From the NCBI GenBank assembly GCA_023212645.1, contig JALBYC010000003.1:124001-188000 (forward strand): a DNA stretch of 64,000 nt. Direction: 5' to 3'. This document shows, piece after piece, positions 39,352 through 48,755 of the stretch. Source of the stretch: Farysia itapuensis. Lineage: Eukaryota > Basidiomycota > Ustilaginomycetes > Ustilaginales > Ustilaginaceae. Made by a program: the position numbers and the translations under genes. The number at the start of each line of letters is the position of its first letter. Position 1 is the stretch's first letter. The notes under the pieces were generated by a model. That model worked only from the letters and a program-made list of their open reading frames with translations, did no database searches and was not told the origin of the DNA.

Positions 39352-39762
39352 GCCTGCAAGATACCTTGGAGTTTGGTCCAAATCTCCAAAGTGGACCGAC
39401 CGTGCAATTTTGCAATTTTGAGCGTAAACGCCGCGACGCCGTTCGGACAAAATCTGATTGCCGGGTCAATCTGACAGGCGGCATCGCGGATCGTGCAGAT
39501 CGTGCATCCCAAATCCCATGCATCGCGTGCATCGTGCGTCGTTTATTCCCAATTGTGCGCACGTTCGACACTCAACGTACTCAAACCTGCCGAACTGTTG
39601 CGAGTGGAACGTGTCGCTGTCGTCCAGTCGCATCGAACGGGTGTGCCCATCAACCTTCGACTGAATATGTCGTCAGGCTGCAGCGTTGCTCCTGGTGGCT
39701 CGACTCGCTAAAGCCGTCTTTCGTCGGCACGACATCCACAACTCGAGACTCTCTTTCTGAAG
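39352..39762. promoter_or_regulatory. Divergent promoter of epoxide hydrolase and sphingomyelinase genes
   Basis: 411 bases with a GCAATTTT doublet near 39404-39420 and the ATCGTGC/GCATCG repeat at 39480-39541. No gene seen. Confidence 0.4.
39480..39541. repeat. ATCGTGC/GCATCG degenerate repeat in promoter
   Basis: Six to seven imperfect copies of (g)atcgtgca or gcatcgcg with a short interruption. Lies about 130 bases from the epoxide hydrolase start and 220 from the sphingomyelinase start. Confidence 0.6.
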
Positions 39763-42087
39763 ATGGGCTTGTCTGACCTAGAAAAGGAATCTCACCCTGA
39801 GCTCGTCAAGCCGGACCTCGCAGAACACTCCTCCAACACATCTCTTTACGGCCCTTTGTGGTACCGTCGAGCCATGAAGCTCCTTACCCTTTCTGTGTCT
39901 CTGTTGGGACTCGTGTGCCTCGTTACGACGACTCCACTGACAAACCTACATGTGCAACAGCGCGACGGCGATGCTCCATCGACGGAAGCCAGCTTCGGAA
40001 AAGTCACTGCTGCTTATACTGCACCAAGCGCCTTCCCAACATCGGCCTTTGAGTCCTACTACAATGCACCCGCCTCTATGACAGCGGAACCACGTCCCGT
40101 CGTTACTGATGTAGGGCGCAACAGTGTCTACTCTGACCTGCTCGCAAACCCTACTATTCTGCCGGAAGGACCGTCACCTAGTGAAGCCGTATTCCCACTG
40201 CCGACTGGAAGCATGGTCCCGTCCGACCTTTCAAGCCAGGTTCGGAGCAATCTGACGGCCGTCTTTACGGGCTCGGATGCTAATTGTACCAAGTGCATCA
40301 ATGCACTCAAGGTGGCCCAAAACTTAGCTCGACAGTCGCCGCAACAGGTACCAGAAATGCTTGTCGAGCTGTGTAAGCAATATAAGTTCAAGTCTGCCAC
40401 CCAGTGCGAGCAGCTATACCAGCCCCAGGTCTTGGCCTCGCCCTACACCCAGGTCCTTAGCTATGCCGACTTTACAAGTGAGAACAGCACCGACGCACAG
40501 TACATCTGCAATATCGTTGTCGGCTCAAGTCTCTCAAATTGCACCTTACCTAAGCCCAGGAATCTGACGGAAGAGTATCTCGACCAGTGGTTCTACGGCA
40601 AACGCACAGCTCCGACCACGTACAATATAAACGTTGGCAGTCCTGCCACAGACGGCCAGAGTCTTCGTGTGCTACATCTCTCTGACATTCACGTGGATCC
40701 ACGCTTCTTTGTCGGGGGTGAAGCCGCCTGCACTAACGGAAGATGCTGTCGCGCCGATGCTTACAATTCGACTCTAAGCAGCGCCAACTTCACTGATGGC
40801 CTGCTTCCACGCTCCAACATCTCCGAACCGGCTGCTTACTGGGGAAATTACATGTGCGACGCACCATGGAGTCTTACCATGGCAGCACTGGAGTCAGTCA
40901 CTCCTCTGAATGGCGGAAAGCAGGTGGACATGACGATCCACACTGGTGATATGGTAGTACACGACCTCGCAAGCTACATCTCTCGTGACTTGGTAGAGTA
41001 CACACACCAAAGTCTTTACGACAGTTTCAAGAAGTTCCTTGGCACAGGTCCTGTGTTCAATGCAATCGGCAACCACGATTCCTCGCCATCTGACTTTGCC
41101 AGTCAAGGTGCCTTACCTGATGGTCGCAGCGACCAATTCTCCTGGGATTGGGACAATCTTGCTCGCATATGGCAGAGCGAAGGGTGGTTCAATGCAGAGG
41201 AAGCTGAACAAGTGCGCACCCACTATGCTGGCTATTCGATCAGCCCTCGTCAGGGGCTGAGAATCGTTTGCATCAACACTGACTTCATCTACAAGAACAA
41301 TGTCTTCAACATGATCAACACGCAGAATCCAGACTTCAGTGGCTCTCTACGCTTCTTGACTGACGAGCTGTTCCAAGCCGAGGAGCGAGGAGAGCGGGTC
41401 TGGATTATGGGACACGTGCTGACCGGCTGGGACGGCAGCAATCCGTTGGACAATCCGACAAATCTCTTCTATCGGATTGTTGAACGATTTGCCCCGCACT
41501 GCATTGCCCACATCTTCTTCGGACACACACACGAAGATCAGTTCAACCTCTTCTATTCAACACCGTCTAATGGCACTGTCACGCGTTCCACAGAATTCGT
41601 CAAAGCGGTCTCTTTCATGGGTCCCTCAGTGACTCCAGGCAACAATGTCAACCCAGCGCTGCGTATCATGGACGTAAACAGCACGACGTATGAAGTGATG
41701 GACTACCATCAGTTCTACTCGGCGGTTTCCGACTTTGCCGACCTACCCGAAACAGGCCATGGGCCTGTGTTCGAGTATCTGTACTCAGCTCGCGATGCTT
41801 ATGGAAACTTTACAGCCTCCAACAATCAGTCATCCTTCCCAGTCGCGGATGGTATATGGCCGAGCAACGCCCCGCTGAACGCCACTTTTTGGTCAAAGCT
41901 TACAGAAGAGATGAAGGCTCGACCAGAGCTGGTACAACAGTTCACAGTGTACCAAGGGCGAAGTTCTCCCAAGTCGCCAAATTGCACGTCACAGGCCTGT
42001 GTGAATGCCAAGATCTGCTACATGCAATCGGGCTCAGGCCCTCTCGGCAAGCTGTGTCCTCAAGGGTATGGCAGTGTCCAATCGTAG
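39763..42087 (+). CDS. Acid sphingomyelinase-like phosphodiesterase (saposin B + metallophosphatase)
   Basis: 774 residues from the first ATG, or 737 from the ATG at 39874, which begins a textbook signal peptide. A saposin-B-like domain with paired cysteines (about residues 171-250) is followed by the calcineurin-type metallophosphatase: LSDIHVDPRF, GDMVVHD, GNHDSSPSDF, MGHVLTGWDG and FGHTHEDQF supply the two-metal ligands. This is the layout of secreted or lysosomal acid sphingomyelinase, which cleaves sphingomyelin or related phospholipids. If the upstream start is used, the hydrophobic stretch would become a signal anchor with a 37-residue cytoplasmic tail. Several cysteines and glycosylation sites at the C-terminus fit export. 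Confidence 0.9.
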   Translation: MGLSDLEKESHPELVKPDLAEHSSNTSLYGPLWYRRAMKLLTLSVSLLGLVCLVTTTPLTNLHVQQRDGDAPSTEASFGKVTAAYTAPSAFPTSAFESYYNAPASMTAEPRPVVTDVGRNSVYSDLLANPTILPEGPSPSEAVFPLPTGSMVPSDLSSQVRSNLTAVFTGSDANCTKCINALKVAQNLARQSPQQVPEMLVELCKQYKFKSATQCEQLYQPQVLASPYTQVLSYADFTSENSTDAQYICNIVVGSSLSNCTLPKPRNLTEEYLDQWFYGKRTAPTTYNINVGSPATDGQSLRVLHLSDIHVDPRFFVGGEAACTNGRCCRADAYNSTLSSANFTDGLLPRSNISEPAAYWGNYMCDAPWSLTMAALESVTPLNGGKQVDMTIHTGDMVVHDLASYISRDLVEYTHQSLYDSFKKFLGTGPVFNAIGNHDSSPSDFASQGALPDGRSDQFSWDWDNLARIWQSEGWFNAEEAEQVRTHYAGYSISPRQGLRIVCINTDFIYKNNVFNMINTQNPDFSGSLRFLTDELFQAEERGERVWIMGHVLTGWDGSNPLDNPTNLFYRIVERFAPHCIAHIFFGHTHEDQFNLFYSTPSNGTVTRSTEFVKAVSFMGPSVTPGNNVNPALRIMDVNSTTYEVMDYHQFYSAVSDFADLPETGHGPVFEYLYSARDAYGNFTASNNQSSFPVADGIWPSNAPLNATFWSKLTEEMKARPELVQQFTVYQGRSSPKSPNCTSQACVNAKICYMQSGSGPLGKLCPQGYGSVQS

Positions 42088-42117
42088 TTTCAATCCTAGA
42101 ACAGTCCTTCAGATTCT

Positions 42118-42704
42118 CTAGAGTTGAACAGTAGATAACGTCTTTCCGTCCCATGGTTGACCTCGGTTGTCGATACTGCCCTGACCGTGCTTCTCGATCC
42201 AGGCTATAATACCACCCGTGAGGATAAGAACTTGAGTTTGTACGCGGCTCTGCGCTTGATCTTTTGACAGACCTTGCGATACCCAGTACTTCGCTAGTGT
42301 ATCTGCAAGCCAACCTGCTGTTCTAGTTCCTCTTCCCTTGCTTGAATTGCAGTGCAAAGCGATCTTGGGCACCTTGGACAACCATGGTAACAACGAGGGC
42401 AGCGTAGCTGGAAGAGAATGAGCAGGAAGGTTTATGGCCGTAGGAATCATGGACTAGCAAGTAGCTTTCAATCAGCTTCTATGGTCCCTTGTGAGCTGCG
42501 TGAACAAGTACGTACGTCGCAATCAGATCTTCTTACGTCGACGATGAGGAAATGTTCACCAGGAACCATCTCGTGCGCCTCAAGCCAGACCGTGACCTCA
42601 TCTACAGTGACATATCCGGGCTTCGCGAATTCTGCTCCTACGCCGTATACCTTGGACCAATCAGACCCATTGATGGGGTGTTCTGACCCTTCCGTTTTGG
42701 CCAT
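42118..42704 (-). CDS. Rhodanese-fold CX5R protein (Acr2/Ibp1-like) (two exons)
   Basis: Spliced as complement(join(42118..42453,42516..42704)), 174 residues. The 62-base intron begins GTACGT and ends TTGCTAG; it joins VDVRRSDCD to SMIPTAINLP, rebuilding the rhodanese/Cdc25 strand pair. The active-site loop HCNSSKGR has Cys98 and Arg104 in the CX5R spacing of Cdc25-like phosphatases and Acr2 arsenate reductases rather than the CX4 loop of sulfurtransferases. The protein is therefore likely a small arsenate reductase or protein phosphatase like fission-yeast Ibp1. The two cannot be separated from sequence. Its stop lies 30 bases from the stop of the sphingomyelinase gene on the other strand. 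Confidence 0.83.
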
Positions 42705-42921
42705 CTGTGCGTGCTGTCTTTGAGTTGAAGTCACTCGCTCTCTTACTGTGACTACTGACTGTGACTAGTGGAGAAACAGAGCAACTCGATCGGGCACGCT
42801 GATCGGGACAGAAAGGAAGTCGGTTGTACCGGCCCTGTTTGGACCGTCGGGTCAAAAGACAATGTACTACACGTTGCGACTCCATCCACTATCTGACAAC
42901 TCGAACACCTTGTTGTCCAAG

Positions 42922-44089
42922 ATGCTAGTTCTACGATCGGCCGGTGTGGGTACTAAGCAGTGTGGCTATCTATGCCATCTACAGCTGCGCCGCAGCACCG
43001 TGCGAGCGTACTCTACTGCGACAGATCCAAGCCAGCTGGTCACCCTCACACCTCTGTCGGCGTTGGCATCGGAACTGGGTAGCAACTCCAGATACGACGA
43101 GCACATCTCTGTCCTGACATTGAATCGCCCTGCTGCCAAGAATGCCATTTCGCGCGCTCTCTCTTCGGAACTGGAGGCTCACGTCATGGGTCTTGTTGCC
43201 TCGTCTGATATTCGCACTGTACTCATCCGGTCATCAGTCGCGGGCACGTTCTGCGCTGGTGCTGATCTCAAAGAACGAGCTGGCATGAGTAAGCCAGAAG
43301 TCGATGCCTTTCTGCTCGGTCTGCGACGGACATTTACGGCGATCTCCAAATTGCCTATGCCGACGATTGCATGTCTGGATGGGCTTGCTATGGGAGGCGG
43401 ACTTGAGCTTGCTCTGTCATGCGATTTACGGATCGCTGGTCCCGCTGCTACTCGGCTGGGTCTGACAGAAGCAAAGCTCGGCATTATTCCAGGCGCAGGT
43501 GGCACAAGTCGGATGACCCGTCTCGTTGGTCTGGCCAAAGCTAAAGAGCTCATCTTCAGTGCTCGCCTGGTCGACGGCACGGAAGCCAGTCAGATTGGGT
43601 TTGTTGATTTCGTCGCTGAGAAAGGGACTAGTCAGAAGATTGGCCAGGAGGCCTTCCATAAGGCTGTCGAAGTCTCTAGAGGCTTTGCAAAGAATGGTAA
43701 GTTCACACTAGTACAAAACACGCTGCAAGGGCCAAGCGTCTTCAGTTCGGTTTTAGAGCTCGGTGCTATCATCGCTACTCTGCAAAGGCGCTCCATACAA
43801 TCCGGTCTTGCTGCACTGCGCTTGAGCAAGACAAGGATGCTTGTGTCTCGCAAAGTCGATCTCCGCTACGCGCTCAACAATGTGTGCTAACACCAATTCC
43901 TTCTCCTGTACAGGACCCTTGGCGATACGAGCGGCGAAATTAGCCATCGACAAGGGTGCACAAATGGATCCTGAAACTGCACTAGACTTTGAGCGCCAGT
44001 GCTATGAGACCATCTTGGGCACAAAGGATCGACTCGAGGGGCTCAAAGCTTTTGCTGACAAGAGAGAACCTGTTTATCGAGGTGAATAA
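42922..44089 (+). CDS. Mitochondrial enoyl-CoA hydratase/isomerase (AUH-like) (two exons)
   Basis: Spliced as join(42922..43696,43914..44089), 316 residues. The intron is about 217 bases, long for this window, with GTAAGT donor, TGCTAAC branch point and TGTACAG acceptor; the join KNG-PLAIRAAK restores a family motif. The N-terminus from 42922 is Arg/Ser-rich without acids, a mitochondrial presequence (an ATG at 42862 would add 20 residues). Crotonase features: FCAGADLKER oxyanion hole, GLAMGGGLELAL, and LTEAKLGIIPGAGG with the catalytic Glu. This matches methylglutaconyl-CoA hydratase (AUH) of leucine breakdown or a related short-chain enoyl-CoA hydratase. The unspliced frame stays open through most of the intron. 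Confidence 0.9.
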
Positions 44090-44940
44090 CACTCTAACAA
44101 CTAAGCCAAAAATGTGAAATATGTGAAAATCATGCAAAATCACGATGTCAACGAAAACTCCGTCCGCATGTGGCTTTTCTGGCTTTGGATTTCAAGTTGA
44201 GACAAATTCCGGACCGAATGCAGTGTTTTTTGACAGCGTGAGTGTATGCGCCCAACGCATGGCTGGCAAGTCGATGTTCAACACCGGAATTCAAGATTAT
44301 GGGCGCATGCTTGCCCGTGTCTCTGCTAAACGCCTAGCCGCCGAGAAGGCGCTTCTTTCTGGTAAGGGTCGTGAGACACGTCTCACTATCTTCACATGTT
44401 CGTGCCTTAGCGAGGGGTAAAACGCTAACCGCAATATGCTGCGCAGCGACTCCAGTGTTCAGATGGCTTTTTCAAACAAGCAGTGGTCTGCTCTGCTTGC
44501 GAGTGTGTGCTGTACGAAAGCGACGGCAGAGGGTTTGCTGCGTCAATTGTCGTATCATGTTGCGCAGGCGGGCTTGCAATCGTATTGAACGCCCAAGATT
44601 ATGCGGCCATAGGGAGCGACGATCCGTTGAATTTCACACGACAAAAAATCGGGTGGGGAAAATTCGGACTGGCCTGTCAGTCTGTGCAGTCGAGATTTAC
44701 TGCTTACCACTTCCGGCGAAAGACTGTCGATCCTCGCACCTGCACATCACACTTACCCTCCCCCTCCTTGTCGCAATTCCGCTCGCCGGACGCTTAAACC
44801 AAGATCTCCTTCAGCCCCGCGTTGTCCAAACAGTTTTGTTGAGGACGTCTAGATTCGTCTAATCTTCATTCGTGCCAAGGAGTGGCTCCTGTTTGCATGG
44901 GCTGGTCGACCAGGCCCCGCAACCCATATATATCCTCATC
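44090..44940. other. Intergenic region with unresolved open frames
   Basis: About 850 bases. A plus-strand frame from 44145 (or ATG 44259) to 44361 reads like protein and ends at a good GTAAGG donor; a CTAACC branch point and TGCGCAG acceptor follow, giving an 85-base intron to 44446. The frame beyond the acceptor (44449 on) is Cys/Arg-rich and not convincing, while a better-looking frame there does not join in phase. I leave it as a possible small gene without a model. A TATATATC element at 44926-44934 is only a few bases before the acyl-CoA ligase ATG. Confidence 0.3.
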
Positions 44941-46977
44941 ATGTCTGTGTCCTCCCTCTTGTTTACTAACGCCGTTTCACTCTCTTCCATCCTTGTCTCC
45001 CCCTTATTCGACCTCTATTACCGTGTCACTGGTGACCGTTATCCCTACCGACACAAATTTGTCTTTGATTCCGACAAGATGATCATCAAGTCTCCTAATT
45101 CGTTTACGGCTCCCACTTCCTACACTCTCCCTGAATTTCTGTTCAAGCCAATCGATGTGGCCGCCTGCAAAGAGCGATCTCATGCTCCTCTGCTTTACCC
45201 TTCCGATGGAGATGCTGCTGCTCGTCCCGAAGTCAAACCCATGTCGCTGGCCGATGTGCGTGAGTACGCAACAAATCTTGCTTCGGCACTCATCTCAGGA
45301 AGCACCGAGTCGGGCAAAAAGTACGCAAAGGGAGATGTCGTAGCCATCAATGCATCCAACACATACGACTACCTTGCCTGCGCTCTGGGCATCATGATGA
45401 CTGGTGCCTCAGTCGCTCTCTTCAACCCATCTTACAAGCCAAGCGAGATTGCTCACCAGATTAGAATGGTGAAAGCCACCGCCATCATCACTACGAACGA
45501 GTGCTACGAAGGTACGGTACAGGCTGCCAAGGAGTCTGCTCTCAAGGGAGACGATGGTCTCGAACACATGACTGTTGTTCCAGAAATTCTCGTCTTCGAA
45601 GAGTCGCACCCCTCAGCACTTGCGAAGATTCTCAAGGTTGGCAAAGACGAACTACCAGAGACACGAAGTCTATTGGACAACGTGAAGCTGGACCCCAAAG
45701 ATACCACAGCCGTGTTCTGTTTCTCATCCGGCACAACTGGAGGACCCAAGGCGGTTCGATTGAGCCACTACGCAATGGTAGCCAATGTCATTCAAGCTTC
45801 GTACACTATGCTTGACAGGACTAATGACCCGATGCTGGACGAGGGCAATTGGTATGCCAAGGGCCGCCTCCATTTGCGTCACCACTTTACCGAACGGGTA
45901 TCCGAGGCGTACAACACAGTCTCGGACTCGGTCAATGCCGTCACTAACAAGATGGCAGGCATCCACCTCGCACCGCGCTTGTCTCGTGGCGAGTTCCATC
46001 TGGATCTCTTGCCTCTCTTCCATTGCTACGGTCTCCTCATGGGATTCATGGGTCTGCACACTGCCACGCCCCGCATTGTACTTCCTCGGTTCAAGCTGGA
46101 CGTCTTCCTTTCTACTGTGCAGAACTACCGTGTCACCTTCTGCTTCGTTGTTCCACCCATTCTGCTAGCTCTAGCAAAACATCCAGATGTTGACAACTAC
46201 GACCTGCGCTCACTCACCAAAGTTAGTTCAGGAGCGGCCTCTCTCCCTGCTGAACTTCGCGAGAGTGTTAGAAAGCGCCTCGGTCTGCTCTCGACAGACG
46301 GCTACGGCATGTCCGAGATGTCCCCCCTAGTCTGCAGTCAGAACAACAAGGATCTGGAAGAATTCCCCGGTACTGTTGGACAGCTTGTACCGGGCACAGA
46401 GGCCAAAGTTATTGACCAGGATGGCAATGAGGTCGGATTTGACCAAGAGGGAGAACTTTGCCTGCGAGGCCCACAAATGATGATGGGCTACTTTAACAAT
46501 GACGAGGCCAACGAGAAGACTTTCATCCCCTCGGTTGATCACCCGGAACGATTTTTGCGAACGGGAGACATCGTCCGCATCAACAAGGACGGATATGTCA
46601 CCATTACCGACAGACTGAAGGATGTCATCAAATACAACGGCTTCCAAGTCCCGCCTTCCGAGCTGGAGAGCATTCTCTTCAAGGACGAGCGTGTAGCGGA
46701 TGCTGCCGTGCTTGGAGTACCAGACAAAGACGGCACCGAGCTTCCATGGGCCTTCGTTGTGGCTTCTGCTAGCGTCAAGGCTCAGCTGAAGGAGGGAGAC
46801 GAGCAGAAGAAACAGCTTGAGAAGGACATGATCAAATTCGTTAACGACCGCGTCAACGCCAACTACAAGAAATTGCGCGGTCTCACATGGCTTGATGCAT
46901 TGCCCAAAAGCGCTTCTGGCAAGATCCTCAAGAAAGACATTAGGACGATGGTCGAGCAGAACAAGATTGGCAAGTAA
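44941..46977 (+). CDS. AMP-binding acyl-CoA ligase (long-chain or 4-coumarate-like)
   Basis: 678 residues, ANL superfamily. The P-loop motif SSGTTGGPKAV starts at about 262; further core motifs are DGYGMSEMSP, RTGDIVRINKDGYVTITDRLKD and the C-terminal PKSASGKILKKDIR with the catalytic Lys. The enzyme activates a carboxylic acid with ATP and transfers it to CoA. An insert of about 50 residues (TERVSEAYNTVSDSVNAVTNK region) sits between the P-loop and the LDLLPLFHCYG motif, unlike plant 4CL. A hydrophobic N-terminal stretch may bind membranes. No PTS1 is seen (ends KIGK). The substrate, fatty or aromatic, cannot be told. The start at 44941 is the first ATG in this frame. Confidence 0.88.
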   Translation: MSVSSLLFTNAVSLSSILVSPLFDLYYRVTGDRYPYRHKFVFDSDKMIIKSPNSFTAPTSYTLPEFLFKPIDVAACKERSHAPLLYPSDGDAAARPEVKPMSLADVREYATNLASALISGSTESGKKYAKGDVVAINASNTYDYLACALGIMMTGASVALFNPSYKPSEIAHQIRMVKATAIITTNECYEGTVQAAKESALKGDDGLEHMTVVPEILVFEESHPSALAKILKVGKDELPETRSLLDNVKLDPKDTTAVFCFSSGTTGGPKAVRLSHYAMVANVIQASYTMLDRTNDPMLDEGNWYAKGRLHLRHHFTERVSEAYNTVSDSVNAVTNKMAGIHLAPRLSRGEFHLDLLPLFHCYGLLMGFMGLHTATPRIVLPRFKLDVFLSTVQNYRVTFCFVVPPILLALAKHPDVDNYDLRSLTKVSSGAASLPAELRESVRKRLGLLSTDGYGMSEMSPLVCSQNNKDLEEFPGTVGQLVPGTEAKVIDQDGNEVGFDQEGELCLRGPQMMMGYFNNDEANEKTFIPSVDHPERFLRTGDIVRINKDGYVTITDRLKDVIKYNGFQVPPSELESILFKDERVADAAVLGVPDKDGTELPWAFVVASASVKAQLKEGDEQKKQLEKDMIKFVNDRVNANYKKLRGLTWLDALPKSASGKILKKDIRTMVEQNKIGK

Positions 46978-47159
46978 TCGCTACCCGTTCCTCTCAGCTA
47001 GTCATGTGCTGTTTTCGTATACCTCTTCGACTTCGTGCTCTGTAATCTGTAACGGTGTATTCCTGCAAGTGTTTCTTTTGATTGACTTTGGACATGCGTG
47101 TGAGAGATGCGAATGTGCTGAGAGCCGTGAGTTTAATGAGAGTCCTTACGTCCTTATTT

Positions 47160-47897
47160 TTAGAACTTGCCCAGGAGAAAATTGCCGATCATTTCACGAG
47201 CCGTGATCCAGACAGTGATACCAAAGGTTGGCAGGTCAAGGGTAGACGAGAGAACGTCTGCGAGACCGAACGGAAGCATGGGAGGAATCCAGCCTTGAGC
47301 GAGCTCAAGAGCCCAGCACCCACCTTCGGGCATCATGTACTGCTTGACAGTGCCTCGGCGCAAGTGGTGGACAGTTCCAGCCGGGTAGTGCTCTGCTTTC
47401 AGTGCTCCTGCTGGGAACGCAAACTGTTCGCCGATCAGAATGTTAAAGTAGTCATCAGCAGTATGACGCCCAGTGTGTCCCTCTGTGCCGATGGGAGTGC
47501 CAAAGAAGATGAGGTACTCAGTCACGGACGCATGGAGGATATACATGCTCCCCATCGCGCCTCCTGCATTGTTGAACATCCACTCCGATTCGAGATTATA
47601 GTGGTTCTTGTTGATGTAAGGCCCAGTCTTGGGATCCGCTTTGAGAGTGTCGAGGATCTCATCAAAGATAGCAGTAGTGTTGTTTGGGTGGTGCTTCACC
47701 GCGCCCGAAGCAATGTCAAAGATCTTGTCATGGTCAAAAATGTAGAACTTGTGACGGATGGAATCCAGATAGACAACTGCCGCTACAGATATGACGAACA
47801 GAGAAGATGCTAGTAGCAGAAACCGCGATGCGACACTGGGTACAGAAGAGCCACCTCTAGGGCCAAGTTTGCTGGTCCGAGGCCGATGCGAGGACAT
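47160..47897 (-). CDS. ERG2: C-8 sterol isomerase
   Basis: 245 residues, the ERG2/sigma-1-receptor family. One membrane segment (about 24-45) is followed by the conserved cytosolic/lumenal beta-barrel: NLESEWMFNNAGGAMGSMYILHASVTEYLIFFGTPIGTEGHTGRH is represented by its order of motifs (the Glu in NLESEW, the TEYLIFFGT strand, GTEGHTGRH) and the C-terminal YMMPEGGCWALELAQGWIP segment. The enzyme moves the sterol double bond from C8 to C7 in ergosterol synthesis at the ER and is a target of morpholine-type antifungals. The N-terminal 20 residues are a polar extension. Confidence 0.94.
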   Translation of the reverse strand: MSSHRPRTSKLGPRGGSSVPSVASRFLLLASSLFVISVAAVVYLDSIRHKFYIFDHDKIFDIASGAVKHHPNNTTAIFDEILDTLKADPKTGPYINKNHYNLESEWMFNNAGGAMGSMYILHASVTEYLIFFGTPIGTEGHTGRHTADDYFNILIGEQFAFPAGALKAEHYPAGTVHHLRRGTVKQYMMPEGGCWALELAQGWIPPMLPFGLADVLSSTLDLPTFGITVWITAREMIGNFLLGKF

Positions 47898-48243
47898 ACT
47901 TGTCGTCTAAAGCTGCAAAGAAGGATTTGTTTGAGTGGTCTCCACGATGCGTCTCGACGATCCTTTTTCTCGACTTTTCTCAACGCGCCAAGACAAGAGT
48001 CCAGGTAAGTAGAAATAAGGATTGAATTTGAGTTCAATTCGTAACAAGAAAATGTCAAGCGCGTCCGTGCTTGTGTTTCCGCGTCAGCGAAATCCATACG
48101 CCGAGAGCTGACAGCTGTACACCAAACTTGGAAATCTGGAAATCTGGAAATCTAGAATTCCTCATTTCACGTGCATCTGTGATTGATAGCCCTATCGCTA
48201 TCTAGAGCGTCAGGATGTCTTCCTACCACCAACGAAGATCATC
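47898..48243. promoter_or_regulatory. Divergent promoter of ERG2 and a coiled-coil protein gene
   Basis: 346 bases with the GGAAATCT repeat at 48129-48155, about 90 bases before the plus-strand ATG. Confidence 0.4.
48129..48155. repeat. GGAAATCT tandem repeat in promoter
   Basis: Three exact copies of an 8-base ggaaatct unit with a partial fourth at the end. Confidence 0.75.
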
Positions 48244-48669
48244 ATGACTGCCGTCTTGACGAATGGTCCCGTGTATAGGAACAGCACGGACGCTCTCGAT
48301 CCTCGCAAGTCCATGCCAGACTACCGACTCGAGATATACAATATGCTTCAGCTCCTAGACGAACAGCAAGAAGCGATAGAGCACAAGCTCGCAACATGTT
48401 CAGATAAGCCGTTACACCGTACCAAAATGGAGCTCGACGAAGACGATGAAGACGACTTTGTTGTCGTCGAGGATCTCAACAGACCGCTTCGCCGGAAACA
48501 ATTGCTCTCGCAGCTGCAACAACTCTGGCGCACGCGAGAAGCGATTCGTCAGCGTGCCAAGCATCTCAACATTCGTATTGACAGCCTACAGCATGGTCGA
48601 CATGCCTCGCTCATGTCATTTGACGATGATGCAGCTGCGCAACAGGATACACACGTCGATGAGATCTAG
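48244..48669 (+). CDS. Small acidic coiled-coil protein of unknown function
   Basis: 141 residues, not recognised. Two amphipathic helices (about 28-52 and 82-117, both Leu/Gln/Arg-rich with heptad-like spacing) flank an Asp/Glu run at 63-70. No signal peptide or membrane segment. The layout suggests a helical-hairpin subunit of a larger complex, but this is a guess. It ends 86 bases before the convergent PMS1 stop. The frame is intact, starts at the first ATG and has protein-like composition. Confidence 0.6.
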   Translation: MTAVLTNGPVYRNSTDALDPRKSMPDYRLEIYNMLQLLDEQQEAIEHKLATCSDKPLHRTKMELDEDDEDDFVVVEDLNRPLRRKQLLSQLQQLWRTREAIRQRAKHLNIRIDSLQHGRHASLMSFDDDAAAQQDTHVDEI

Positions 48670-48755
48670 TCTCTCAATCATATACCAGTTCCAGTCCGAG
48701 ATCTTCGCAACACCGCATAGTAATATAGACAAACGTGGACGTCTCTTTTCTTCCG

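Noticed and set aside
44371..44862. 163-codon plus-strand frame before the acyl-CoA ligase
   Set aside because: No in-frame ATG context, Cys/Arg-rich translation without any motif.
44090..48669. Metabolic gene cluster formed by enoyl-CoA hydratase, acyl-CoA ligase and ERG2
   Set aside because: The genes belong to separate housekeeping pathways (leucine or fatty-acid breakdown, acyl activation, ergosterol) and no synthase, transporter or regulator joins them.
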